DNA of 16,349 nucleotides from positions 1 to 16,349 of the forward strand of contig JAUIEH010000017.1 in assembly GCA_030428405.1 (NCBI GenBank), written 5' to 3'. The notes below the pieces were generated by a model that did not search any database, had not been told where the DNA came from, and saw nothing but the letters and a program-made list of their open reading frames with translations. A program made the position numbers and the translations under genes. Shown in pieces: positions 7,003-13,534 of the stretch (position 1 is its first letter; each line of letters starts with the position of its first letter). The stretch is from Alphaproteobacteria bacterium (GTDB taxonomy: Bacteria; Pseudomonadota; Alphaproteobacteria; Caulobacterales; Maricaulaceae).

Positions 7003-9888
7003 ATGGAAAAGGCCCCAACAACTCTGCAGTTTTCCAGCGCACACCAGTCGGCGCTGCAGGAGCTGCGCGCGTGCGATTATGGCCGAAGCGCAGCGCTGGA
7101 CGCCTTGGCGCGATCGGCGGCCGCGATATGCGAAACCGACCTCGCCGCCGTCATGCTCGTCGAAGCCGAACAAATCGTCTTCGCCGCCATGTGCGGCTTC
7201 TCGGTCGAACGCGCACCGCGCGTCACGCCCGTCTGCGCCGATATCCTCGCCAGCGACGAGCCTTTCCTCGTCAATGACGTCGCGACCGATGCGCGCTGTT
7301 CGCAGCCGACACCTTTTCTGGACAGTTTAGGCGTTCGCGCCGTCGCAGTTACGCAAATTGGTTTGGAGCCAGGCGTGAATGTCGGCGCGATCTGCGTTTA
7401 TGACCGGCGCCCGCGCGAATGGACCAAAACGCAGATCGACGCCCTCAAGTCGTTGAGCGCATCGGCCGCCGAGTTGCTGCGCAACGCCAAGCGCTTCGAA
7501 ACGCTTTCGGAGCGAAACCAGGTCCTCCGGATGTCGGAAGATTTGGCCAATGTCGGCCATTGGCGATTGAATCTCAAAAACAACTCAGTGAGCTGGTCGG
7601 ACCGCGTCTACGACATTCACGGCGTTACGCGCGCGGAATATGCTCCGACGCTCGACACGGCCATCGACTATTATCATCCCGATGACCGCGATGAGATCGC
7701 ACGTCTGGCCAAGCGCGCGGTGGAACACGGCGAGCCTTATTCCACCCGACTGCGCATCGTGCGGCCCGACGGCGCGGTCAGGGTCATTGAAACCTGCGGC
7801 GAGCCCCAAACCGGACCCGATGGCGACGTGATCGCAATCTTCGGCGTCTTCTCCGACGTCACGGACGTTTATCAGACCCGCCGCGATCTCGAAGCGCTCG
7901 TCGATACAGGCCATGACGGCTATTGGGAATGGCGCGCCACAGGCGATCATCGCATCAATGCGCGACGCGTGATTCAGGCTCTCGGCTATGAATGTCTGCA
8001 TGAAGAGCAGACAATTGAAGACCTCGCCCGCCATCTCGTCGACGGCAATCTGTCGGAGATGGCCGCTTCGTTCGGCGCCTATCTCAAGAGCCGACGCGAA
8101 GGTTCCTGGTCATTTGAGTTCCGTCTGAGAAAGCGCAATGGCGGCGTTATTAGCGTGCTGAGCCGCGGCATCGTCTCTGAGCGCGCGGCGGACGGAAAGC
8201 CGCTGCGCGCCGTTGGCACATATACGAATATTGCTCAGTTCACGGAAATCAACGAAGCTCTACGCGACAGCGAGGAGCGCTATGCGCTCGCCGTTCAGGG
8301 AACGAGCGCCGGCATCTGGGATTGCACCGATATTGTCGGTCGACGGTATAATTGGTCCGATCAGTTCTATCGCCTGCTCGGCCTTGAACCCGGCGAGATC
8401 GAGCCTACGGCGCATGAGCTCGAAAAGCTGATCCACCCCGATGACATTGAGGCCGGTCGCCAAGCATTGGCGCGACACCTCTCCACGGGCGCGCCTTATA
8501 GCGTCAGATCGCGCATTTTTCATAAGACGCTCGGCTATCGCTGGTTTCACCGCACGGCTCAGGCCAAGCGAGATAAGAACGGCGCGCCGACGCGCATGGC
8601 CGGCGCGCTCACCGACATCCACGATGAAGTGACCGCACGCATCGCAGCGGAAAAAGCGCGCAAAGACGCTGAACGCGCACGCGCGGAGGCTGAAACTGCG
8701 AGTGCGGCGAAATCATCCTTCCTGGCCATGATGAGCCATGAAATCCGCACACCCCTTAACGGCGTTCTCGGCATGGCGGATGCGTTGGCGAACACGGAGC
8801 TTTCCGAAACGCAGAACGAAATGATCAACACCGTGATTTCGTCAGGCCGAATCCTGATGAAGCTGCTCAACGACGTGCTCGACGTCTCGCGCATGGAAGC
8901 CGGCAAGCTCGATCTCGAAAGCCGCGAGTTCAATCTGGTCGACGCGCTCGACGCCGTGCGTTCGCTTCACGAAATCAACGCCAATCTGCGCGGACTCAAA
9001 TTCACAGTCGACATTGATCCCGACGCTGAGGGTATCTATCTCGGCGACGTGACCCGCCTTCAGCAAGTGCTGAACAATCTCATTTCGAACGCCATCAAAT
9101 TCACGCCTGAAGGGGATGTCAGCCTGAAAGTCAGCGCAGCGTGTGCTGATGCATCCAGCCCTGCACACGAGACGCTCTCCTTCACGGTTGCAGACACCGG
9201 CGTCGGCGTGCCCGCGGCCAAGCAAAAAGAGTTGTTCGCGCCTTTCGTTCAGGCGGACGCTTCGACAACACGCCGGTTTGGCGGCTCCGGTCTCGGCCTC
9301 GCCATCTGCAAAAACCTCGTCGAGCTGATGGGCGGAAAGATATGGGTCGAGAGCGCGCCGGGCGCGGGCTCCACATTCGGTTTTGAACTTAAGCTCGAGC
9401 GCGCGAGCGAACGCGCGGAACGCGCGGCCGCCACCGTCGAAGCTGAAACGTCCGACGACGGAGCCTCAGGCTTGAACGTACTCGTCGCCGACGACAATGT
9501 GGCCAATCGCAGCGTCTTGTTGGCCATGCTCAGCGCGTTTGGCGCACGCACGACGCTGGTCGAGGACGGCGCGGCCGCCGTCGAGGCCTTCGGTGCGGAA
9601 AGTTATGACGCGGTGCTGATGGACATCCAGATGCCCGTGATGAGCGGCATTGAGGCCGTTCGACGCATTCGCGAAATTGAAGCCGAAAGCGGCCGTCCGC
9701 GCGCGCGGATCATCGCCGTTTCGGCGAGCACGGCGCCGAGTGACGCCGAAAAATGCCGCGAGGCCGGCATGGATGAGGTGCTGAGCAAACCGATTTCAGC
9801 ATCCGCGCTGCACGATGCGCTCGTGTGCGATCGCCTCCAGGCTGATCCTGGCGCAACGGAGGACGGCGCGCGCCAGTTCAGCATCTAA
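7003..9888 (+). CDS. Soluble hybrid sensor histidine kinase (GAF-PAS-PAS-PAS-HisKA-HATPase-REC)
   Basis: This 961-residue protein senses an unknown internal cue and autophosphorylates. Domains in order: GAF about 25-155; three PAS modules about 170-290, 295-410 and 420-545 (W-S-D-R-V-Y-D-I-H-G and H-P-D-D in the first; H-P-D-D again in the third); a short charged coiled coil about 548-575; HisKA with phospho-acceptor His579 in M-M-S-H-E-I-R-T-P-L-N-G; HATPase with N-box N-N-L-I-S-N-A-I-K-F-T-P, D-T-G-V-G-V and G-G-S-G-L-G-L-A; then a receiver domain with Asp874 in L-M-D-I-Q-M-P-V-M-S-G and a distal S-K-P. There is no membrane helix, so it is cytosolic. The start may be ATG 7003 or the in-frame GTG 6994; neither has a strong ribosome binding site. 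No output regulator is adjacent on this strand, so the partner may be encoded elsewhere. It converges on the next gene with 7 bases between stops. Confidence 0.93.
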   Translation: MEKAPTTLQFSSAHQSALQELRACDYGRSAALDALARSAAAICETDLAAVMLVEAEQIVFAAMCGFSVERAPRVTPVCADILASDEPFLVNDVATDARCSQPTPFLDSLGVRAVAVTQIGLEPGVNVGAICVYDRRPREWTKTQIDALKSLSASAAELLRNAKRFETLSERNQVLRMSEDLANVGHWRLNLKNNSVSWSDRVYDIHGVTRAEYAPTLDTAIDYYHPDDRDEIARLAKRAVEHGEPYSTRLRIVRPDGAVRVIETCGEPQTGPDGDVIAIFGVFSDVTDVYQTRRDLEALVDTGHDGYWEWRATGDHRINARRVIQALGYECLHEEQTIEDLARHLVDGNLSEMAASFGAYLKSRREGSWSFEFRLRKRNGGVISVLSRGIVSERAADGKPLRAVGTYTNIAQFTEINEALRDSEERYALAVQGTSAGIWDCTDIVGRRYNWSDQFYRLLGLEPGEIEPTAHELEKLIHPDDIEAGRQALARHLSTGAPYSVRSRIFHKTLGYRWFHRTAQAKRDKNGAPTRMAGALTDIHDEVTARIAAEKARKDAERARAEAETASAAKSSFLAMMSHEIRTPLNGVLGMADALANTELSETQNEMINTVISSGRILMKLLNDVLDVSRMEAGKLDLESREFNLVDALDAVRSLHEINANLRGLKFTVDIDPDAEGIYLGDVTRLQQVLNNLISNAIKFTPEGDVSLKVSAACADASSPAHETLSFTVADTGVGVPAAKQKELFAPFVQADASTTRRFGGSGLGLAICKNLVELMGGKIWVESAPGAGSTFGFELKLERASERAERAAATVEAETSDDGASGLNVLVADDNVANRSVLLAMLSAFGARTTLVEDGAAAVEAFGAESYDAVLMDIQMPVMSGIEAVRRIREIEAESGRPRARIIAVSASTAPSDAEKCREAGMDEVLSKPISASALHDALVCDRLQADPGATEDGARQFSI

Positions 9889-9895
9889 GCCGGCA

Positions 9896-11035
9896 TCACT
9901 CCGCGACGTCATCGCGCGTGCGCGGCCGCTGCGCTGGATAGGCTTCCGAATGGCGCCACGTTTCCGGCAGCGAACACGACAGAATATGCGGCTCGTAGAT
10001 CGAGCCAATCAGCATACGGCGCGCCTCCACGTCCACGATGGCGACGGATGACCCGGAAATGTCCGCGCCGTCTGAGAGATAGATCTGATCAATCCGGCGT
10101 TCTTCGGGATCGACCACGATGACCTGGCTCGGGCTCGTGCGCGAGGCGTCGCGCGCATGACCGCGCGCAAGCGTCAGCATTTGCGGATGAGCGGCGAGGA
10201 ACAGGCGGCCCTCCGCATCGCGCGTCACATTGTCGACGCCCGTGCCGAGAAAGGCGCGCTCGCGCCGGCTCAGCGCGTTGCTCGCCGGATCGCGGTCATA
10301 GATTGCGAGCGCCCTGCCCACGGTCTCGGCGGCGTAAAGCGTTTCTCCGTCCTCAGACAGAACAATCCCGTTGGCGTATATCAATCCGTCCGCGGCCAGT
10401 TCAACGCCGTCCGGCGAGGCCAGCATGATGCGGCCCGTGCGCCGCTCCAGCGCGCCTTCGAGGATTTCACCGAAAGAGCCCGTCGGAGAGTTCTTGTCGA
10501 TGGAGACATAGGCCGTATCCGCGCTGATGGCGGCGACGTCATTGGCGTTGCGCATGGCGGCGTCGGCGATGGTGCGCTCATGGACGAGACCGCCCTCTTC
10601 GACGCGGAAAATCTCGAGGCGGTGGCCCGCCTCTGCGCGATTGACGACGAAGAGCCTGCGCGCGCCGTCGTCGCCGATGAAGAGGTCGACGCCGAGCGGG
10701 TGGAAGTCCTCGGGAACGCCGCCGGTCAGATCGAGCGCTTCGGCCTCTTCGGGCGCATCCAGCGGCACGGCCCAGACTTCGCCGCGGCTCGCCTGGCCCG
10801 CGCGCAAGGCGCGGCGGTCTTCGCCGGCGACGTAAACGAGCCGGGTTTCGGGATCGAGCACCATGTCCTCGGAACCGGGAAAGCCCGCCAGCTCGCTGCA
10901 TTCGCCGTCAAAGCGCGGAAACAGCGTCGTGAACTCGCCCGCGCGCTGATAGGTCCGGAAGATGACGAATGAAATGGCGGCGCCCAGCACCACCACCAAA
11001 ATCACCGCCCAACGCGCCAGACCGCCCATGTTCAT
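9896..11035 (-). CDS. Membrane-anchored paraoxonase/arylesterase-like (PON) beta-propeller
   Basis: The product is a six-bladed propeller of the paraoxonase/arylesterase family, whose members hydrolyse lactones and aryl esters. Numbered from Met at 11035 (379 residues), a hydrophobic anchor spans about 9-26, leaving the propeller probably in the periplasm. The family calcium ligands are all visible: Glu56-Asp57 (G-S-E-D), Asn165 (N-A-N-D), Asn222 (Y-A-N-G-I), Asp268-Asn269 (G-V-D-N-V). The C-terminus I-G-S-I-Y-E-P-H-I-L-S-C-S-L-P matches the typical family ending. The catalytic dyad positions of human PON1 (His115, His134) align without gaps to Leu114 and Arg133, so the usual lactonase mechanism may be absent. 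Met 11056 and Met 11029 are alternative starts; 11056 has its AAGG too close and overlaps a TATATA that could be a -10, while 11035 and 11029 have G-rich sequence upstream. Confidence 0.85.
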   Translation of the reverse strand: MNMGGLARWAVILVVVLGAAISFVIFRTYQRAGEFTTLFPRFDGECSELAGFPGSEDMVLDPETRLVYVAGEDRRALRAGQASRGEVWAVPLDAPEEAEALDLTGGVPEDFHPLGVDLFIGDDGARRLFVVNRAEAGHRLEIFRVEEGGLVHERTIADAAMRNANDVAAISADTAYVSIDKNSPTGSFGEILEGALERRTGRIMLASPDGVELAADGLIYANGIVLSEDGETLYAAETVGRALAIYDRDPASNALSRRERAFLGTGVDNVTRDAEGRLFLAAHPQMLTLARGHARDASRTSPSQVIVVDPEERRIDQIYLSDGADISGSSVAIVDVEARRMLIGSIYEPHILSCSLPETWRHSEAYPAQRPRTRDDVAE

Positions 11036-11058
11036 CCCCCAAAGCCCTGTTTTCATGC

Positions 11059-11086
11059 CTTATATAGGGCGCAGAGCCGCCGTCAC
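11059..11086 (-). promoter_or_regulatory. Weak candidate promoter for the PON-like gene
   Basis: On the minus strand GTGACG (11081-11086) and TATAAG (11059-11064, within CTATATAAGG) are 16 bases apart. If used, transcription would begin near 11052, downstream of the farthest possible start codon (11056), which is one reason to prefer the start at 11035 or 11029. The -35 match is only partial. Confidence 0.3.
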
Positions 11087-11089
11087 GCC

Positions 11090-11117
11090 TTGCGAGCCGA
11101 ACGCGCTTCGGTTATAC
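11090..11117 (+). promoter_or_regulatory. Probable rpmE promoter
   Basis: TTGCGA (11090-11095) and TTATAC (11112-11117) are separated by 16 bases, a reasonable housekeeping promoter about 42 bases before the rpmE start codon. It overlaps back-to-back with the candidate promoter of the divergent PON-like gene. Confidence 0.5.
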
Positions 11118-11121
11118 GCCT

Positions 11122-11152
11122 CGCTCCCCGCGCCTCGGCGGGGCCAGGAGCG
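11122..11152 (+). promoter_or_regulatory. Hairpin in the rpmE leader next to the ribosome binding site
   Basis: CCCCGC (11126-11131) pairs with GCGGGG (11138-11143) around a GCCTCG loop. An outer CGCT (11122-11125) / AGCG (11149-11152) pair would enclose and partly occlude the Shine-Dalgarno AGGAG (11146-11150), which is 8 bases before ATG. E. coli L31 is known to autoregulate through its own leader; whether this stem does so here is inference. Confidence 0.35.
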
Positions 11153-11158
11153 AGTGCG

Positions 11159-11380
11159 ATGAAGAAAGAAGGCCACCCCGATTATCACACGATCACCGTC
11201 GTGATGACCGACGGCTCGACCTATGAGACGCGCTCGACCTACGGCAAAGAGGGCGACAAGCTCACGCTCGACATCGACCCGCGCATCCACCCGGCCTGGA
11301 CGGGCGGCAACCAGCATCTGGTCGACCGCGGCGGCCGCGTCTCGCGCTTCAAGGACAAGTTCAAAGGCTTCGTGTCCTAA
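11159..11380 (+). CDS. rpmE: 50S ribosomal protein L31, zinc-independent (cysteine-free) form
   Basis: L31 sits on the large subunit and contributes to an intersubunit bridge. The 73-residue product M-K-K-E-G-H-P-D-Y-H-T-I through T-Y-G-K-E-G-D, H-P-A-W-T-G-G and D-R-G-G-R-V-S-R-F ends F-K-G-F-V-S, matching L31 over its full length. There is no cysteine at all, so it lacks the CxxC zinc ribbon found in zinc-type L31, as is usual in alphaproteobacteria. The start at 11159 has AGGAG 8 bases upstream and gives the canonical N-terminus; the open frame further upstream (to 11090) covers its promoter and is not coding. It is a single-gene unit, divergent from the PON-like gene and convergent with the dipeptidase gene. 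Confidence 0.97.
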   Translation: MKKEGHPDYHTITVVMTDGSTYETRSTYGKEGDKLTLDIDPRIHPAWTGGNQHLVDRGGRVSRFKDKFKGFVS

Positions 11381-11457
11381 GCGCTGCGAGCGCGCGTTCG
11401 AGCATTTCTTACACGCCCAATCGCGCTTTTCCTTCGCTCATTTGCGAGGAAGCAGCG

Positions 11458-11482
11458 GCCGACGCCGTAAATAGGCGTCGGC
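11458..11482. terminator. Probable bidirectional terminator hairpin between rpmE and the dipeptidase gene
   Basis: GCCGACGCC (11458-11466) and GGCGTCGGC (11474-11482) form a perfect 9-base stem around GTAAATA. It lies between two convergent stops, 12 bases beyond the dipeptidase stop on the minus strand and 78 beyond rpmE on the plus strand. No clean T-run follows on either side (plus side GCGCTCTTCGCC), so termination may be imperfect. Two weaker hairpins precede it: GCGCT-GCG-AGCGC directly after the rpmE stop (11381-11393), and TTCCTTCGC / GCGAGGAA with one bulged T (11429-11451). Confidence 0.5.
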
Positions 11483-11494
11483 GCGCTCTTCGCC

Positions 11495-12754
11495 TTACTC
11501 CGCGCGCAAGCGCTCGCCGACGCGTTCGGCGTCGCGCATGACGCGCAGGAGATTGCCGCTCCAGATCTGGGCGATTTCCGCTTCTGAATAACCCCGGCGC
11601 ATCAGCTCGGCCGTGACGTTCATCGTCTCGGACGCATTGCGCCAGCCATCAATGCCGCCGCCGCCGTCAAAATCCGACGAAATGCCGACATGATCGATGC
11701 CGGCGACCGCGACGACATGGTCGATATGGTCGACGAGCTGGGACACGGTGGCGGGCGCGAAACGCTGATCGAGCGCGGCGATTTCGGCGTAGTAGGCCGT
11801 CGCCTGCTCGGGCGTGAAATTGCGCCGCTGTTCGGTCGTCACGCCGTTATGGCGCTGGCGGATTTCTTCGATCGCAGCGAGCCGCTCCGGGCTCGGCGCA
11901 CGAACATAATCGCCGAGCGCAACCACCTGGACGACGCCATTATTGGCGGCGATCGCGCGCAGCTGTTCGTCGTCGAGATTGCGCGCATTGTCGGAGACCG
12001 CGCGCGCGCCCGAATGCGAGGCGACGACGGGCGCCGCTGAAAGCTCGACCGCCTGGAGCATCGTGTCGCGACCGGAATGGCTGACATCGAGCATCACGCC
12101 CGCCCGGTTGACGGCGACGACCAGCTCGCGGCCGAGCGGCGAAAGACCGCCATGCATCGAGGCGCGCTCGCCCGCATCCTCGGCGAAATTGGAGCTGTCG
12201 CCGAACTGGTTGTGGCCCCAATGCGTGATCGAAATGTAGCGCACGCCGCGCTCGGCCCACATCGGCACGTCCTCGACCGAAGCGCCGAGCGGGTAAGGAT
12301 TTTCCATGCCGATCAGCGCAACGATGCGGCCGGAGCGCGAAATCTCTTCGACCTCGCGCACGCTGGTCGCAAGCCCGACCTGATCGGGATAGGCCTGCGT
12401 CATGCGGGCGATGGCCTGATAGCGCGTCTCGGCGATCTCGCGCGCGGCCGCATAGCCCTCTTCATCCAGGCCGCGCTGCGGCGTGTAGACAATGAAAAAG
12501 GCGGCGTCCAAACCGCCAATGCGCATCTTCGGCAAATCGACCTGAAGACTGGTGAAACCGCCCGGATCGTTCGCCGCGGTGGCGTAGTCCAGCGGAATGT
12601 CGACATGGGTGTCGAGCGCGAGCACGCGCTCATGCACCGCTTCGAGCGAGTTGTTGTTCGACGCGCGTGCGCCGAAGCCATCGAAATCATAGTCCGCCGT
12701 CGCGCCGCAGCCGGCCAGAACACCCGCGCAGCCAAGCATCAAAATTCGCTTCAT
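11495..12754 (-). CDS. Membrane dipeptidase family lipoprotein (peptidase M19)
   Basis: This is a binuclear-zinc dipeptidase of the renal dipeptidase family, which hydrolyses dipeptides, often with a D-residue at the C-terminal side. The 419-residue precursor starts M-K-R-I-L-M-L and has a lipobox L-A-G-C with Cys16, so it is probably lipid-anchored in the envelope. The zinc ligands expected for M19 are all present: His50 and Asp52 (D-T-H-V-D), Glu151 (G-M-E-N-P), His226 (V-S-H-S-G) and His247 (A-S-H-S-G). The two histidines are 21 residues apart, as in human renal dipeptidase (His198/His219), and Asp361 sits in S-S-D-F-D-G. The segment R-A-V-S-D-N-A-R-N-L-D-D is the typical substrate loop. 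The start at 12754 is chosen because it begins the signal peptide and has GGGG 8 bases upstream; the frame is open to 12982 but that part is non-coding spacer with hairpins. Confidence 0.94.
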   Translation of the reverse strand: MKRILMLGCAGVLAGCGATADYDFDGFGARASNNNSLEAVHERVLALDTHVDIPLDYATAANDPGGFTSLQVDLPKMRIGGLDAAFFIVYTPQRGLDEEGYAAAREIAETRYQAIARMTQAYPDQVGLATSVREVEEISRSGRIVALIGMENPYPLGASVEDVPMWAERGVRYISITHWGHNQFGDSSNFAEDAGERASMHGGLSPLGRELVVAVNRAGVMLDVSHSGRDTMLQAVELSAAPVVASHSGARAVSDNARNLDDEQLRAIAANNGVVQVVALGDYVRAPSPERLAAIEEIRQRHNGVTTEQRRNFTPEQATAYYAEIAALDQRFAPATVSQLVDHIDHVVAVAGIDHVGISSDFDGGGGIDGWRNASETMNVTAELMRRGYSEAEIAQIWSGNLLRVMRDAERVGERLRAE

Positions 12755-12817
12755 CACTATCCCCAGTCCCCGATGGCTGGAGTTATAACGCGTTTTCGGC
12801 GCGAAGCGAGAATGTCG

Positions 12818-12862
12818 CGAACGGCGCGCTGGTTTGTAATAGAGGCGCGCCCGCGCCGTTCG
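12818..12862. repeat. Perfect 11-base inverted repeat in the dipeptidase upstream region
   Basis: CGAACGGCGCG (12818-12828) and CGCGCCGTTCG (12852-12862) are exact reverse complements, separated by 23 bases. It lies 64 bases upstream of the dipeptidase start codon. It could be a leader hairpin on the minus strand or a divided operator; a palindromic TTATAA (12783-12788) between it and the gene might be a -10, though no good -35 is seen. Confidence 0.45.
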
Positions 12863-12896
12863 GCGGATGAACTGGTCAGCGCGGAGAAATGCCGCT

Positions 12897-12936
12897 CGCT
12901 GAAGGCTCGGCGCGGGAGCGCGCCAAGCCGTCAGCG
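12897..12936 (-). ncRNA. Long GC-rich hairpin, candidate structured RNA or 3'-UTR element
   Basis: An 18-base arm (12897-12914) pairs with 12919-12936 around a 4-base loop (GGAG on plus). Sixteen of 18 positions are Watson-Crick; of the other two, one becomes a G-U pair only when the minus strand is transcribed. This asymmetry favours a minus-strand RNA, that is, the 3' region of the response-regulator transcript or an upstream leader of the dipeptidase gene. No T-run follows, so a simple intrinsic terminator is unlikely. No known RNA family is recognised. Confidence 0.35.
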
Positions 12937-12952
12937 GCGTTCTTTGCACGGT

Positions 12953-12979
12953 AAAATTTTTTCGCGCCAATTCGGCGCG
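12953..12979 (-). terminator. Weak terminator-like hairpin after the response regulator
   Basis: On the minus strand CGCGCC-GAATT-GGCGCG (12963-12979) starts about 20 bases after the response-regulator stop. It is followed by AAAAAATTTT, so the T-run is displaced by six A residues, which is not the classical layout. It could still end the kinase/regulator transcript together with the larger hairpin further downstream. Confidence 0.3.
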
Positions 12980-12999
12980 CACTCAGGCAGTTGACCGGC

Positions 13000-13389
13000 T
13001 CACGCGGCCTGTCGGACCGGATCCATGTCCGCGAGACGGCTGACTTCGCGACACAGTTCGCTCGGATCGACAGGTTTGGTCAGAGTCAGATTCGCGCCAA
13101 GCTTTGAGGCGACATCAAGAAACGACGTATCGACGACCACGCCGCCTCCCGAAACGGCGATGACGCGCGAACGCACGCCTTCATTGCGCAGCTCCATCAG
13201 CGTTTCGATGCCGTCTTTTTCAGGCATGAGAATGTCCGTGACGATCACGTCGAATGCGCGCTCGAGCGCCGCCTCCAGACCCTCATTTCCAGTCTCGGCA
13301 GTTTGAACGTCATGGCCCTCGGCCGCGAGCAGGTCGCGCCACAATTCACGCGCCTCCTGTTCGTCATCAATCACCAATACGGTAGCCAT
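13000..13389 (-). CDS. Single-domain response regulator (CheY/Spo0F-like receiver)
   Basis: This is a 129-residue stand-alone receiver domain that would accept phosphate from a kinase and pass it on or act by protein contact; it has no DNA-binding output. The acidic pair is Asp8-Asp9 (V-I-D-D-E), the phospho-acceptor is Asp52 (V-T-D-I-L-M-P-E-K-D-G), the switch hydroxyl is Ser80 (I-A-V-S-G-G-G) and Lys105 is in T-K-P. The start at 13389 is decided by a strong GGAGGGAGGA directly upstream; the longer open frame to 13752 runs antiparallel in phase through the kinase end and is not coding. It is 145 bases downstream of the hybrid kinase on the same strand, so the two are the likeliest partners. 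The A+T-rich spacer suggests it also has its own promoter. Confidence 0.95.
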   Translation of the reverse strand: MATVLVIDDEQEARELWRDLLAAEGHDVQTAETGNEGLEAALERAFDVIVTDILMPEKDGIETLMELRNEGVRSRVIAVSGGGVVVDTSFLDVASKLGANLTLTKPVDPSELCREVSRLADMDPVRQAA

Positions 13390-13443
13390 TCCTCCCTCCA
13401 AATCGTTCAAAAAACGCAACGTGGAGGGATGAAAATAGCGAAC

Positions 13444-13487
13444 GGAATTTAAGTTTCTTGATATGAGATTTTTAGCGCGGGAATTTA
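13444..13487 (-). promoter_or_regulatory. AT-rich upstream region of the response regulator with a direct repeat
   Basis: The 145-base spacer between the kinase stop and the response-regulator start contains an AT-rich patch unusual for this genome. The octamer TAAATTCC (minus strand) occurs twice, at 13444-13451 and 13480-13487, 36 bases apart. The repeat could mark paired activator or repressor sites ahead of a regulator-specific promoter; I cannot assign a -35/-10 pair with confidence. Confidence 0.3.
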
Positions 13488-13534
13488 CGCCTAGGCAGGC
13501 ACGTTTCGCGCCGCCGGAAACCTGGCGAACAGGC

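Noticed and set aside
10157..10972. Plus-strand open frame of 271 codons across the PON-like gene
   Set aside because: The minus strand has the full set of PON calcium ligands; the plus reading has no recognisable motif and no ribosome binding site.
12077..12994. Plus-strand open frame of 305 codons over the dipeptidase gene and its upstream spacer
   Set aside because: It is antisense to a clear M19 dipeptidase and then runs through hairpin-rich non-coding DNA; composition-driven.
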